Below, one piece after another: positions 26,711 through 34,811 of a DNA stretch of 64,000 bases (positions are counted from its first letter, which is position 1; each line of letters starts with the position of its first letter). The position numbers were made by a program, and so were the translations under genes. Origin of the DNA: Pseudomonas fluorescens (lineage in GTDB: Bacteria > Pseudomonadota > Gammaproteobacteria > Pseudomonadales > Pseudomonadaceae); contig NZ_CP078138.1 in assembly GCF_019212185.1 (NCBI RefSeq), forward strand, positions 3,144,501-3,208,500. The letters run 5' to 3'. The notes beneath the pieces were generated by a model. The model worked only from the letters and a program-made list of their open reading frames with translations, was not told the origin of the DNA and searched no databases.

Positions 26711-27196
26711 TCAGGCCAACGTGGGCAGCGGCCCGAGCTTGCCTTTGTGGTAGATCATCGGGGTCACCGGTTGCGCGGGCAGGATCAGGTTTTTCACCGC
26801 GCCGACGATGATCGCGTGATCGCCGCCGTCGTATTCGCGCCACAATTCGCATTCGATGATCGCCGTCGCCTTGCCGAGCAGCGGATTGCCCAGCTCGCTC
26901 AGGTGCCAGTCGATGCCGGCGGCCTTGTCCTTGCCCTTGCCGGCGAACGCATAGGCCTCGGCGGTCTGGTCGGCGGACAGCAGGTGAATCGCGAACTGCT
27001 TGCTGTCACGCAGGATCGGGTAGGTGTCGGAGCCGTAGTTGGGGCAGAACAGCACCAGCGCCGGGTCGATCGACAGGGCACTGAAGGCGCTGGCGGTGAT
27101 GCCGACGATGGCGCCATCCGGGTCGAGGGTGGTGACCACCGTGACGCCGGACGGGAAGGAGCTCATGACGTCTTTGTAAATGCCGGGTTCGATCAT
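26711..27196 (-). CDS. Flavin reductase (HpaC/NtaB-like)
   Basis: The 161-residue protein has the split-barrel flavin reductase layout: FPSGVTVVTTLDPDGAIVGITASAF in pieces with GITASAF, SIDPALVLFCPNYGSDTYPIL, FAIHLLS and the C-terminal HAIIVGAVKNL. Such proteins reduce FMN or FAD with NAD(P)H and hand it to a separate oxygenase. No oxygenase is in this operon; the nearest candidate is the LLM enzyme at 18338 in the neighbouring operon. The gene follows the second aldehyde dehydrogenase by 12 bases, so it is co-transcribed. Confidence 0.9.
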   Translation of the reverse strand: MIEPGIYKDVMSSFPSGVTVVTTLDPDGAIVGITASAFSALSIDPALVLFCPNYGSDTYPILRDSKQFAIHLLSADQTAEAYAFAGKGKDKAAGIDWHLSELGNPLLGKATAIIECELWREYDGGDHAIIVGAVKNLILPAQPVTPMIYHKGKLGPLPTLA

Positions 27197-27208
27197 TTTT
27201 ATGGACTC

Positions 27209-28690
27209 CTAGCGCATGACAAACGGATCAGGCATCGGTGCCTGGGACAGGTTGATCCACACCGTTTTCAGCTCGGTGTAGGCCAGCACCGAATCGATGC
27301 CGCTTTCGCGTCCATAGCCGCTGTTCTTGAAACCGCCGATCGGCGCCATGGCCGAGACCGCGCGGTAGGTGTTGACCCAGATGATCCCCGAACGCACGTC
27401 ACGGGCCAGGCGGTGGGCGCGGCCCAGGTCGCGGGTCCAGATGCCGGCGGCGAGGCCGAACTGCGAGTCGTTGGCGATTGCCAGGGCTTCGGCTTCGTCC
27501 TTGAAACGGATCACCGACGCCACCGGGCCGAAGACTTCTTCCTGCATGATCTTCATCGAGTTGCGGTCGCACTCGAACAGCGTCGGCTCGTAGAACCAGC
27601 CATCGCCGAGGCCCGCCGGACGCTTGCCGCCCAGGCGCAAGCGCGCACCTTCGGCTATCGCGTCGGCCACCAGGCCTTCGACCACCGCCAGTTGCTGCGC
27701 GGTGGCCATCGGGCCCATTTCGCTGCTGTCGTCCTGCGGGTTGCCGATGCGGATGCGCTCGGCGCGCTGCACCAGGCGGCTGACGAATTCGTCGTAAATC
27801 TCGTCTTGCACCAGCAGTCGCGAACCGGACACGCAGCTCTGTCCGGAGGCAGCGTAGATCCCGGCGATGGCGCCGTTGATCGCGCTGTCCAGGTCGGCGT
27901 CGGCGAAGATGATGTTCGGCGACTTGCCGCCCAGTTCCAGCGACAGCTTGGCGAAGTTCTCAGCGCTGCTGCGCACCACATGGCGAGCAGTGGCGGCGCC
28001 GCCGGTGAAGGCGATCTTGCGCACCAGCGGGTGACGGGTCAGGGCGGCACCGGTGCTCGGGCCGTAACCGGTGACCACGTTGACTACCCCTGGCGGGATC
28101 CCGGCTTCCAGCGCCAGGCGCGCCAGTTCAAGGATGGTTGCCGAGGCGTGCTCGGACGGCTTGATCACGATGGTGTTGCCCGCCGCGAGGGCTGGAGCCA
28201 GTTTGATCGCGGTCAGGTACAGCGGGCTGTTCCAGGGGATGATCGCGGCGACCACACCCATGGCTTCGTGCACGGTGTAGGCAAACAGGTCCGGCTTGTC
28301 CAGCGGCAGGGTGCCGCCTTCGAGCTTATCGGCAAGGCCGGCGGTGTAGTGGAAAAATTCCGGCAAATAGCTGACCTGGCCACGGGTCTCGCGGATCAGC
28401 TTGCCGTTGTCGCGGCTTTCCAGCTGCGCCAGGTGTTCCTTGTTCTCGGCGATCAGATCACCGAGGCGGCGCAGCAACTTGCCCCGGGCGGTGGCGGTGA
28501 GCCCGCGCCAGGCCGGGCTGTCGAAGGCAGTCTGCGCAGCCTGCACGGCGCGCTCGACATCGGCTTCGTCGGCGTCGGGCAACTGCGCCCAGGGCTCGGC
28601 CAGCGCCGGGTTGAGGCTGTCGAAAGTCTTGCCGGAGAGGGCATCGACCCATTCACCGCCGATGCACATGTGGAAGCGTGCGAGTGTCAT
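27209..28690 (-). CDS. NAD(P) aldehyde dehydrogenase
   Basis: The 493-residue protein is a full aldehyde dehydrogenase: cofactor segment IIPWNSPLYLTAIKLAPAL in pieces with KPSEHAS, Glu in LSLELGGKSPNIIF and catalytic Cys286 in ASGQSCVSGSR. It differs from the GabD-like paralogue in the same operon and looks closer to the betaine/aminomuconate/vanillin-type group. Its ATG overlap with the hydrolase stop (28687-28690) means translational coupling. Two dissimilar aldehyde dehydrogenases in one operon imply two aldehyde intermediates. The substrate is not known. Confidence 0.92.
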   Translation of the reverse strand: MTLARFHMCIGGEWVDALSGKTFDSLNPALAEPWAQLPDADEADVERAVQAAQTAFDSPAWRGLTATARGKLLRRLGDLIAENKEHLAQLESRDNGKLIRETRGQVSYLPEFFHYTAGLADKLEGGTLPLDKPDLFAYTVHEAMGVVAAIIPWNSPLYLTAIKLAPALAAGNTIVIKPSEHASATILELARLALEAGIPPGVVNVVTGYGPSTGAALTRHPLVRKIAFTGGAATARHVVRSSAENFAKLSLELGGKSPNIIFADADLDSAINGAIAGIYAASGQSCVSGSRLLVQDEIYDEFVSRLVQRAERIRIGNPQDDSSEMGPMATAQQLAVVEGLVADAIAEGARLRLGGKRPAGLGDGWFYEPTLFECDRNSMKIMQEEVFGPVASVIRFKDEAEALAIANDSQFGLAAGIWTRDLGRAHRLARDVRSGIIWVNTYRAVSAMAPIGGFKNSGYGRESGIDSVLAYTELKTVWINLSQAPMPDPFVMR

Positions 28691-29520
28691 GCAACAATCC
28701 CCTTTATATGGTTTTGTCGGGAGTAGGCAAGGTCGAGGAACTCCAGCAGCATCTGGTTGACCAGGCGCGGCGACTCTACCGGCATCATATGCCGTTGCTC
28801 GTGCAGCACCGCAACCTTCGCGCCGGGTATGCAGCGAGCCAGTTGCTCGGCCATTTCCGGGGTCGAACCGGGGTCCAGTTCGCCGGTGGCGATCAGCGTC
28901 GGCACCTGGATACTCGCCAGGTCGTCGGCGCGGTACATGTCCTGGGTGGCGAACAGCTCGTAGGTGGTCAGGTAACCCTGGGGGTCGTTCTGCGCCAGGG
29001 TCTGGCGCAACGCGGCGATCTGCGCCGGATTGGCGGCCTGGTATTCGCGACTGAACCAGCGCGACAGTGCCGCTTCGGCGTTGGCATCCGGACCGTGTTC
29101 GGCGGCCTGAGCGGTGCGAGCAATCACCCCGGCGCGTTGTTCAGCGGTGCGATTGAACACGCTATTGAGCACCACCAGGCTCTGCAGGCGTTGCGGGTAA
29201 TGCAGGGCGAAGGCCCGCGCCACCAGGCCGCCCATGGAAAAGCCGATCACCGTGGCCGCCGGCAATTGCAGGTGATCGAGCAGCTCCAGCAACTGCTCGG
29301 CATAACCGAGCAGGGGCGTGCCACTGGCCGGGCGCGGGCTGGCGCCGTGACCGAGCATGTCGTAGGCGATCACCCGGTATTTGGACGCCAGGCCAACGAC
29401 CTGGCCGCCCCACATTTCTTTATTCAGGCCCACGCCGTGGATCAAAACCACGGGCTGGCCTTGGCCGGTCGCCAGGTAACTGGTTCCAGCCGGGGTGAGT
29501 TCAGCGGTGAGCCGAATCAT
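28687..29520 (-). CDS. Alpha/beta hydrolase (3-oxoadipate enol-lactonase-like fold)
   Basis: The 277-residue protein has the oxyanion motif LIHGVGLNKEMW, the nucleophile elbow GFSMGG (Ser95), an acid in ATGELDPGS (Asp about 216) and a His in EQRHMMPVES (about 244). The fold is that of PcaD, RutD and C-C bond hydrolases. It could open a lactone, hydrolyse an amide or ester, or cleave a C-C bond in the pathway. It is the second gene of the operon, 42 bases behind DUF1185, and its stop overlaps the aldehyde dehydrogenase start. Confidence 0.9.
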   Translation of the reverse strand: MIRLTAELTPAGTSYLATGQGQPVVLIHGVGLNKEMWGGQVVGLASKYRVIAYDMLGHGASPRPASGTPLLGYAEQLLELLDHLQLPAATVIGFSMGGLVARAFALHYPQRLQSLVVLNSVFNRTAEQRAGVIARTAQAAEHGPDANAEAALSRWFSREYQAANPAQIAALRQTLAQNDPQGYLTTYELFATQDMYRADDLASIQVPTLIATGELDPGSTPEMAEQLARCIPGAKVAVLHEQRHMMPVESPRLVNQMLLEFLDLAYSRQNHIKGIVA

Positions 29521-29562
29521 GGAGCGCTCCTGCAGACCTTTTTGTTGGAGTGAACGACCGGC

Positions 29563-30153
29563 TTACTGGGCTTTTTCGGCGGCCAGTTCTTCCAGGTCGA
29601 TGTAGCGGTTACCGATACGCGGATGCAGGCGGCCACCGTCGGCACAGCCGAGGACGACGACGATTTCGTCGGCACGTGGCGCGTCTTCGATTTGCATTTC
29701 CAGGGTGATGTAGTGCGAGCGCAGGCCTTCGTCGTCCTTGTGCATCATCGGGATCTGGATCGAAGTGCCCGGACCACCGCGCTTGTTGGTGAAGCTCAGA
29801 TAGCTCTTGGCCTTGACCGCTTCGCGATAGTGGTTGCCGAAGCGCAGGGTGTGGATCACCGCCGAGGCGTGTTCGATCTCGCCGTCAGCACCGACCACTG
29901 CTGCCTTGCCGTAAGCCTCGATTTTCTCGGCACCACCGATAATCCCCACCAGGCGCTCCACCATCAGCGCGCCGAGGTCTGAGCAGTTGGCACGGATCTG
30001 CGGCTTGAGGTCTTCGACAAAACCGTTGCCCAGCCATGGGTTCTTCATCACCACGGCGAGGCCGACCATGGTCACCGGCTTGTCGGTGGGCTTGCCGCCC
30101 TCGATGAAGGTTTCTTCGACATAGCTGACGATCTTGCGGATTTCGAAACTCAT
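29563..30153 (-). CDS. DUF1185 (amino acid synthesis family) protein
   Basis: ATG 30153 (196 residues) is preceded by GGAGCAGCTC; an upstream frame start at 30204 lies over the operator and is unlikely. The sequence FEIRKIVSYVEETFIEGGKP, VMKNPWLGNGFVEDLKP and HYITLEMQIEDAPRADEIVV is, from recall, the DUF1185 pattern, often labelled amino acid synthesis although the role is undetermined. No known catalytic motif is visible. It is the first gene of the minus-strand operon, immediately downstream of operator copy 2, which suggests an early or central step in the pathway. In other genomes such genes often accompany flavin reductases and LLM oxygenases (from memory). Confidence 0.82.
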   Translation of the reverse strand: MSFEIRKIVSYVEETFIEGGKPTDKPVTMVGLAVVMKNPWLGNGFVEDLKPQIRANCSDLGALMVERLVGIIGGAEKIEAYGKAAVVGADGEIEHASAVIHTLRFGNHYREAVKAKSYLSFTNKRGGPGTSIQIPMMHKDDEGLRSHYITLEMQIEDAPRADEIVVVLGCADGGRLHPRIGNRYIDLEELAAEKAQ

Positions 30154-30193
30154 GAGCTGCTCCATACGAGAAGAAAAGTGTCTGTGCGTCTGA

Positions 30194-30210
30194 TGGTATA
30201 CCATAATACC
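30194..30210. promoter_or_regulatory. GntR/FCD-type operator, copy 2
   Basis: TGGTATACCATAATACC lies 41 bases upstream of the DUF1185 start. Its first 16 bases are identical to 22872-22887. It is placed to control the whole eight-gene minus-strand operon. Confidence 0.65.
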
Positions 30211-30288
30211 AATCGTGCAAGCGCTTAATCGGGTTTCTCGTCGGGAGGCGATGAAAAGCAGGGGGGGGGAGGGATGACGCGGTTTGAA

Positions 30289-30313
30289 CTGTGGGAGCGG
30301 GCTTGCTCCTGCA
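30289..30313. repeat. Single REP element
   Basis: CTGTGGGAGCGGGCTTGCTC followed by CTGCAG, a lone REP half in the 30211-30465 gap between the divergent DUF1185 operon and the TonB receptor. Confidence 0.55.
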
Positions 30314-30367
30314 GGGGGTATGGCGGCAATCCCAGGAAGATCGGAGGCAGAAGATCAAAGGCTTAAC

Positions 30368-30382
30368 TGAGAATACGTATCA
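30368..30382. promoter_or_regulatory. Fur-box-like site
   Basis: TGAGAATACGTATCA matches 11 of 15 positions of the 7-1-7 Fur consensus TGATAATGATTATCA, about 85 bases upstream of the siderophore-type receptor ATG. Iron control of this receptor would be expected. Confidence 0.4.
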
Positions 30383-30395
30383 AAAACAAATGAGG

Positions 30396-30405
30396 TGCTA
30401 TACCA
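30396..30405. promoter_or_regulatory. Possible third GntR-type half site
   Basis: TGCTATACCA differs by one base from the TGGTATACCA palindrome of copies 1 and 2 and lies 61 bases upstream of the receptor ATG. The flanking AT sequence of the other copies is missing, so this may be chance. Confidence 0.25.
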
Positions 30406-30465
30406 TGCGCCGCAATTTTCTGGCAGGTATGCCACCCCATTTGGCTATTCAGCAAGGTTATCTCG

Positions 30466-32592
30466 ATGCGTCGTACGCTGCTGTCGATCTGTGTGCTCCA
30501 GGCAATCTCTGCGTCATCCTGGGCCGACCAGGCCACAAACGATGAAAACGTCCTGCAACTGCAAGCGACCGACATCGTCGGCACCGCGGAGTATGAAAGC
30601 CCGCTGGGCCCGGTGGACGGCTACCGCGCCACTCGCTCGGCCAGCGCCACCCGCACCGACACCGCGCTCCATGAAACGCCGCAGTCGATCAGCGTAGTGG
30701 GCAAGGACGTGGTCCAGGACCTCAGTGCCACGCGCCTGCAGGACGCCCTCGACTACGCCGGCGGCGTTGGCCGGGCCAATAATTTTGGCGGCCAGGGCCT
30801 GACCACCTTTACTGTGCGCGGTTTCACCACCGGTGAGTTCTATCGCAACGGCTTTCCGATTAACCGCGGTTATCCGAACATGCCGGATGCCAACACCATC
30901 GAACGCCTGGAAGTGCTGCGCGGGCCGGCGACCACGCTCTACGGTCGCGGCGATCCGGGTGGCACCTTCAACGTCGTCTCCAAGCAGCCGCTGGCCGAAC
31001 CGACGGTGACCCTGGGCAGCCAGTTCGATGATCAGGGCATGCAGCGCGGTACCCTGGATGCCTCCGGTCCGCTCGATGAAGAAGGCCGTTTGGCTTATCG
31101 CCTGAATGTGGTGGGCGAGGGCGGCGACACCTTCCGCGACCATGTCGAGACCGAACGCTACGGCGTGACCCCGGTGCTGAGCTGGCAGGTCAACGATGAG
31201 ACCAAGCTGATCTTCGAGGGGGACTTCATGCGCAACAATCACCCGCTCGATCGCGGCGTGACGCGCTACCCGAATCAGATCGGCACCGCCTCGCGCGAGA
31301 CCTTCTTCGGCGAAAAAGACGTCGGCAAGTTGCACAACGACAACAGCATGGCGCAGTTGCGTTTCGAGCACATGTTGAGCGACGACTGGACCTTGGGCGG
31401 CGGCTTCCAGTGGCTGGACGGCAGCCTGCAGGGCAACGCGGTGGAAGCCAATGGCGTCGCGGCAGACGGCCGCACCCTGGGCCGCAACTTCAACTACCGC
31501 AAGCTGGAATGGACCGACAAGGACAGCCAACTCAACCTCACCGGTCATTTCAGCGCGGGCGGTTTCGATCACACCTTGCTGACCGGCGTCGAGTACGAGG
31601 ATTACGACTACCAGTCGATCATCCAGCGCTCCAGCGGCGCGGTGAGCGCCTACCCGATCGACATCTTCAATCCGGTCTACGGCCAGCCACGCCCCGCCTT
31701 GACCCGCACCCCGACCGACGATCAGGAAAACCTCAAGACCTACGCCGCCTTCGTCCAGGACCAGGTAGCCCTGACCGAGCGCCTCAAAGTCCTGGCCGGG
31801 GCGCGTTTCGAGCGCTTCGAACACGACTACCAGACCTTCGTGCCAGGCGGGCGCAGTTGGCAGGCCAGCGACAACGCGGTGACCCCGCGCCTGGGCGTCA
31901 CCTACGACCTGACCGAAAGCGTGGCGCTCTACGCCAACACTGCGCGCTCGTTCAAGCCCAACGCCGGCGCCAGCCGCGAGGGTGGCGGATTCGATCCGGA
32001 GAAGGGCAAGTCCTATGAGCTGGGCTTGAAGTGGGAGGCGCTGGACAATCAGTTGAGTGTCGACGCCGCGATCTACCAGATCGAAAAGCGCAACGTGCTG
32101 ACCACCGACCCCGTGGACTCGACCTACAGCGTGGCCGCGGGCGAGGTGCGCAGCCGTGGCTTCGACCTGAACATCGCCGGCAACCTGACCCCGCAATGGC
32201 GGGTGATTGGCGGCTATGCCTACGTCGATGCCGAGGTGACCAAGGACAACGTCATCGATTCCGGCACCCGCCTGATGAACATTCCGCAGAACAGCTTCAG
32301 CCTGCTCAACGTCTACGAATTCCAGGACGGCGCGCTCAAAGGCCTGGGCCTTGGCACCGGCCTCAAGTACGTCGACGAGCGCGCCGGGCAGACCGCCAAC
32401 ACCGCGTTCTCCATGGCCAGCTACACCGTCGTCGATCTGCTCGGCTACTACAAGGTCAACGACAGGATCCGCCTCAACCTGGATGTGAAGAACCTGACCG
32501 ATGAAGACTACGAAGAGGGCGCGTTCGGCAACGTCTACGCCTATCCGGGGGCACCGAGGACGGTACAGGTTGGGATTGCGTATACCCTTTGA
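30466..32592 (+). CDS. TonB-dependent siderophore receptor
   Basis: The 708-residue protein starts with a short signal peptide (MRRTLLSICVLQAISASSWA) and a TonB-box-like LQATDIVGTAE. The plug has the siderophore-receptor pattern TDTALHETPQSISVVGKDVV in pieces, GLTTFTVRGF and TIERLEVLRGPATTLYGRGDPGGTFNVVSKQP in pieces. The barrel ends in GAPRTVQVGIAYTL. Such receptors bring ferric siderophores through the outer membrane. Nothing nearby makes a siderophore, so it is likely a xenosiderophore receptor. A Fur-like box and a possible GntR-type site lie upstream. No sigma-regulator N-terminal extension is visible. The following 763 bases hold only REPINs. Confidence 0.93.
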   Translation: MRRTLLSICVLQAISASSWADQATNDENVLQLQATDIVGTAEYESPLGPVDGYRATRSASATRTDTALHETPQSISVVGKDVVQDLSATRLQDALDYAGGVGRANNFGGQGLTTFTVRGFTTGEFYRNGFPINRGYPNMPDANTIERLEVLRGPATTLYGRGDPGGTFNVVSKQPLAEPTVTLGSQFDDQGMQRGTLDASGPLDEEGRLAYRLNVVGEGGDTFRDHVETERYGVTPVLSWQVNDETKLIFEGDFMRNNHPLDRGVTRYPNQIGTASRETFFGEKDVGKLHNDNSMAQLRFEHMLSDDWTLGGGFQWLDGSLQGNAVEANGVAADGRTLGRNFNYRKLEWTDKDSQLNLTGHFSAGGFDHTLLTGVEYEDYDYQSIIQRSSGAVSAYPIDIFNPVYGQPRPALTRTPTDDQENLKTYAAFVQDQVALTERLKVLAGARFERFEHDYQTFVPGGRSWQASDNAVTPRLGVTYDLTESVALYANTARSFKPNAGASREGGGFDPEKGKSYELGLKWEALDNQLSVDAAIYQIEKRNVLTTDPVDSTYSVAAGEVRSRGFDLNIAGNLTPQWRVIGGYAYVDAEVTKDNVIDSGTRLMNIPQNSFSLLNVYEFQDGALKGLGLGTGLKYVDERAGQTANTAFSMASYTVVDLLGYYKVNDRIRLNLDVKNLTDEDYEEGAFGNVYAYPGAPRTVQVGIAYTL

Positions 32593-32598
32593 ACACTC

Positions 32599-33251
32599 CT
32601 GTAGGAGCGAGCCTGCTCGCGAAAAACCTGAGGGCGCCGCGTGCATTCAGGCAGCCCGCGTCATCGTTGACGACCATCGCGAGCAGGCTCGCTCCTACAG
32701 AAACTGCGGCCGATCACACGATCTGCGGACACTGCAAATCACTGTGGGAGCAAGCCTGCTCGCGAAAAACCTGAGGGCGCCGCGTGCATTCAGGCAGCCC
32801 GCGTCATCGTTGACGACCATCGCGAGCAGGCTCGCTCCTACAGAAACTGGGGCCGATCACACGATCTGCGGACACTGCAAATCACTGTAGGAGCGAGCCT
32901 GCTCGCGAAAAACCCGAGGGCGCCGCGTACATTCAGGCAGCCCGCGTCATCGTTGACGACCATCGCGAGCAGGCTCGCTCCTACAGTTTGATCTGCTGAA
33001 CACAGAGCCTGCATCCACCGCAAATCTCTGTGGGACCGAGCCTGCTCGGGATGAGGCCGGCGCTGCCGGTACATGAATCGCCTGACACATCGCCTTCGCG
33101 AGCAGGCTCGCTCCTACAGTTTGATCTGCTGAACACAGAGCCTGCATCCACCGCGAAACCCTGTGGGACCGAGCCTGCTCGGGATGAGGCCGGCACGTCC
33201 GGCACACCCGTCGCCTGACACGCCGCCTTCGTCAGCAAACTAGCTCCCACA
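32599..33251. repeat. Tandem REPIN array (five units)
   Basis: Three near-identical 102-base REPINs (32599-32700, 32742-32843, 32885-32986) repeat with a 143-base period, then two of a second version (33028-33119 and 33161-33251) with a 133-base period. All four spacers are exactly 41 bases, in two sequence types, so the array grew by tandem duplication of REPIN plus spacer. The last copy has decayed. It fills most of the 763-base gap between the siderophore receptor and the EamA gene; no gene is seen in it. Confidence 0.92.
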
Positions 33252-33355
33252 ATGTCCTACACCTTGAGTAGTAGGCCCTCTGGCTCATTGCACGCCGGCT
33301 GTTTGTTCGTAGACACTGGACAACCCTCCATCTCCGCTGCCCATCCGAGCGCGCA

Positions 33356-34219
33356 ATGACCGAAAACCGCGATTCACCGCAGTGGCTGTTGCTGGGCGGC
33401 ACGCTGTTCAGCCTGGTGGCCTTTGCCGCCAACTCGATCTTCTGTCGCCTGGCCCTGAAAAGCGCCGCCATCAACCCCGAGTCCTTCACCGCCATTCGCC
33501 TGATCGGCGGCGCGCTGTTCTTGATGCTGCTGTTGCGCCTCGGCAACAAGGGTGAGGCGGCGGGCAGTTGGCGCGGCGGGCTCTATCTGTTTGTCTACGC
33601 CTACCTGTTTTCCCTGGCCTACATCCATCTCGACGCCGGGGTCGGCGCGTTGATTCTGTTCGGCGCCGTGCAAATCACCATGTTCGCCTTGGGCTGGAAA
33701 AACGGCGAGAAAGTGCGGCCGAAAACCGCTGTCGGGATGCTGCTGGCGTTCGGCGGCTTGATCGTCCTGCTTGCTCCCGGCGGCAACGCGCCGCCACTGC
33801 TCAGCGCCGTGGCCATGACCATTGCCGGAATTGCCTGGGGTATCTATTCGATCCTCGGCAGGCGCTCGATCAACCCCCTCAAGGACACCGCCGGCAATTT
33901 CCTGCGCAGCGTGCCGCTGGTGGTTCTCGCCGCCCTCGCGACCCTGGCGCAAGGCGCCATCTCCATCACCCCAACCGGCGCGCTCTATGCGGCCGCGTCC
34001 GGCGTGCTGGCCTCGGGCGCCGGCTATGCGGTGTGGTACGCGGTGCTCGGCAAAATGCGTGCGCAGACGGCAGCTACCTTGCAGTTGAGCGTGCCGGTGT
34101 TGGCGTCGGTGGCGGGGGTGGTGTTTTTGGGGGAGAGGTTGTCGACGCGGCTAATGATTGCTTCGGTGATAGTGCTGGGGGGGATTGGGTTGGCATTGCG
34201 AGGTGCCACGCGGCAGTGA
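33356..34219 (+). CDS. EamA/DMT-family transporter
   Basis: The 287-residue protein has about ten hydrophobic helices and two EamA repeats (about 12-140 and 150-285). Typical pieces are FAANSIFCRLALKS, IRLIGGALFLMLLL and the second-repeat VPVLASVAGVVFLGERLSTRL with the conserved GE near the end. DMT/EamA proteins export amino acids or other small metabolites across the inner membrane. The ATG at 33356 follows the REPIN array by about 100 bases. Direction and substrate are unknown. The DinB-like gene starts 49 bases downstream and may be co-transcribed. Confidence 0.9.
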   Translation: MTENRDSPQWLLLGGTLFSLVAFAANSIFCRLALKSAAINPESFTAIRLIGGALFLMLLLRLGNKGEAAGSWRGGLYLFVYAYLFSLAYIHLDAGVGALILFGAVQITMFALGWKNGEKVRPKTAVGMLLAFGGLIVLLAPGGNAPPLLSAVAMTIAGIAWGIYSILGRRSINPLKDTAGNFLRSVPLVVLAALATLAQGAISITPTGALYAAASGVLASGAGYAVWYAVLGKMRAQTAATLQLSVPVLASVAGVVFLGERLSTRLMIASVIVLGGIGLALRGATRQ

Positions 34220-34268
34220 TAAAAGCCTTACAAGATCCGCTTGGCCCACCCGCAAGGACCACCCCCGC

Positions 34269-34811
34269 ATGAACCGCACCCAGCACATCCACCTCATGGC
34301 AACCTACAACCAGTGGATGAACGCCAAGCTTTACCAGGCCGCGAGCAGCCTGCCCGATGAGGAACTCGCCGCCGACCGCAAGGCCTTCTTCGGTTCCATT
34401 CTCGGCACCCTGAATCACCTGGCGCTAGGCGACCGGGTCTGGCTGCAGCGTTTCGCCAGGCACCCGGCGAACTATCCGCTACTGGAGCCGATTCGCCAGC
34501 TGCCGGCCCCGAGCAATCTCAAGGCATTGCAGTTCACCAACATCCGCGAGCTGTCCGCCCATCGCGCGTGGCTCGATCAGCTGATTATCGAGTGGGCCGG
34601 CTCGATTACCGAGGCTGAGCTGGACCATCCTCTCGAGTACGCCAACATGAAAGGCGTACCGGCCCAGAAGGATTTCTTCGGCCTGATCATGCATTTCTTC
34701 AACCACCAGACCCATCACCGTGGCCAGGTGACGACCTTGCTCTCGCAGGCCGGTGTCGACCCGGGTGATACCGACCTGGTGATCCTGATTCCCTCCGAGC
34801 CTGTGGCCTAG
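34269..34811 (+). CDS. DinB-family protein
   Basis: ATG 34269 gives 180 residues. The start MNRTQHIHLMATYNQWMNAK, the segment GSILGTLNHLALGDRVWLQR and the C-terminal FNHQTHHRGQVTTLLSQAG place the His residues of the DinB four-helix metal site (about His46, His137 and His141). DinB/YfiT proteins are often thiol-dependent transferases or hydrolases, but most are uncharacterised. The 3' end overlaps the stop of the convergent SDR gene by 4 bases. Confidence 0.9.
   Translation: MNRTQHIHLMATYNQWMNAKLYQAASSLPDEELAADRKAFFGSILGTLNHLALGDRVWLQRFARHPANYPLLEPIRQLPAPSNLKALQFTNIRELSAHRAWLDQLIIEWAGSITEAELDHPLEYANMKGVPAQKDFFGLIMHFFNHQTHHRGQVTTLLSQAGVDPGDTDLVILIPSEPVA

Noticed and set aside
26708..28726. 672-codon open frame on the plus strand
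   Set aside because: It is antisense to the flavin reductase and aldehyde dehydrogenase genes, which have intact catalytic motifs.
30514..32646. 710-codon open frame on the minus strand
   Set aside because: It is antisense to the siderophore receptor gene, with low-complexity composition and no recognisable motif.
32599..33251. Evenly spaced repeats resembling a CRISPR array
   Set aside because: The repeats are about 92-102 bases, palindromic at both ends, and the spacers are duplicated rather than unique. No cas gene is near. They are REPINs.
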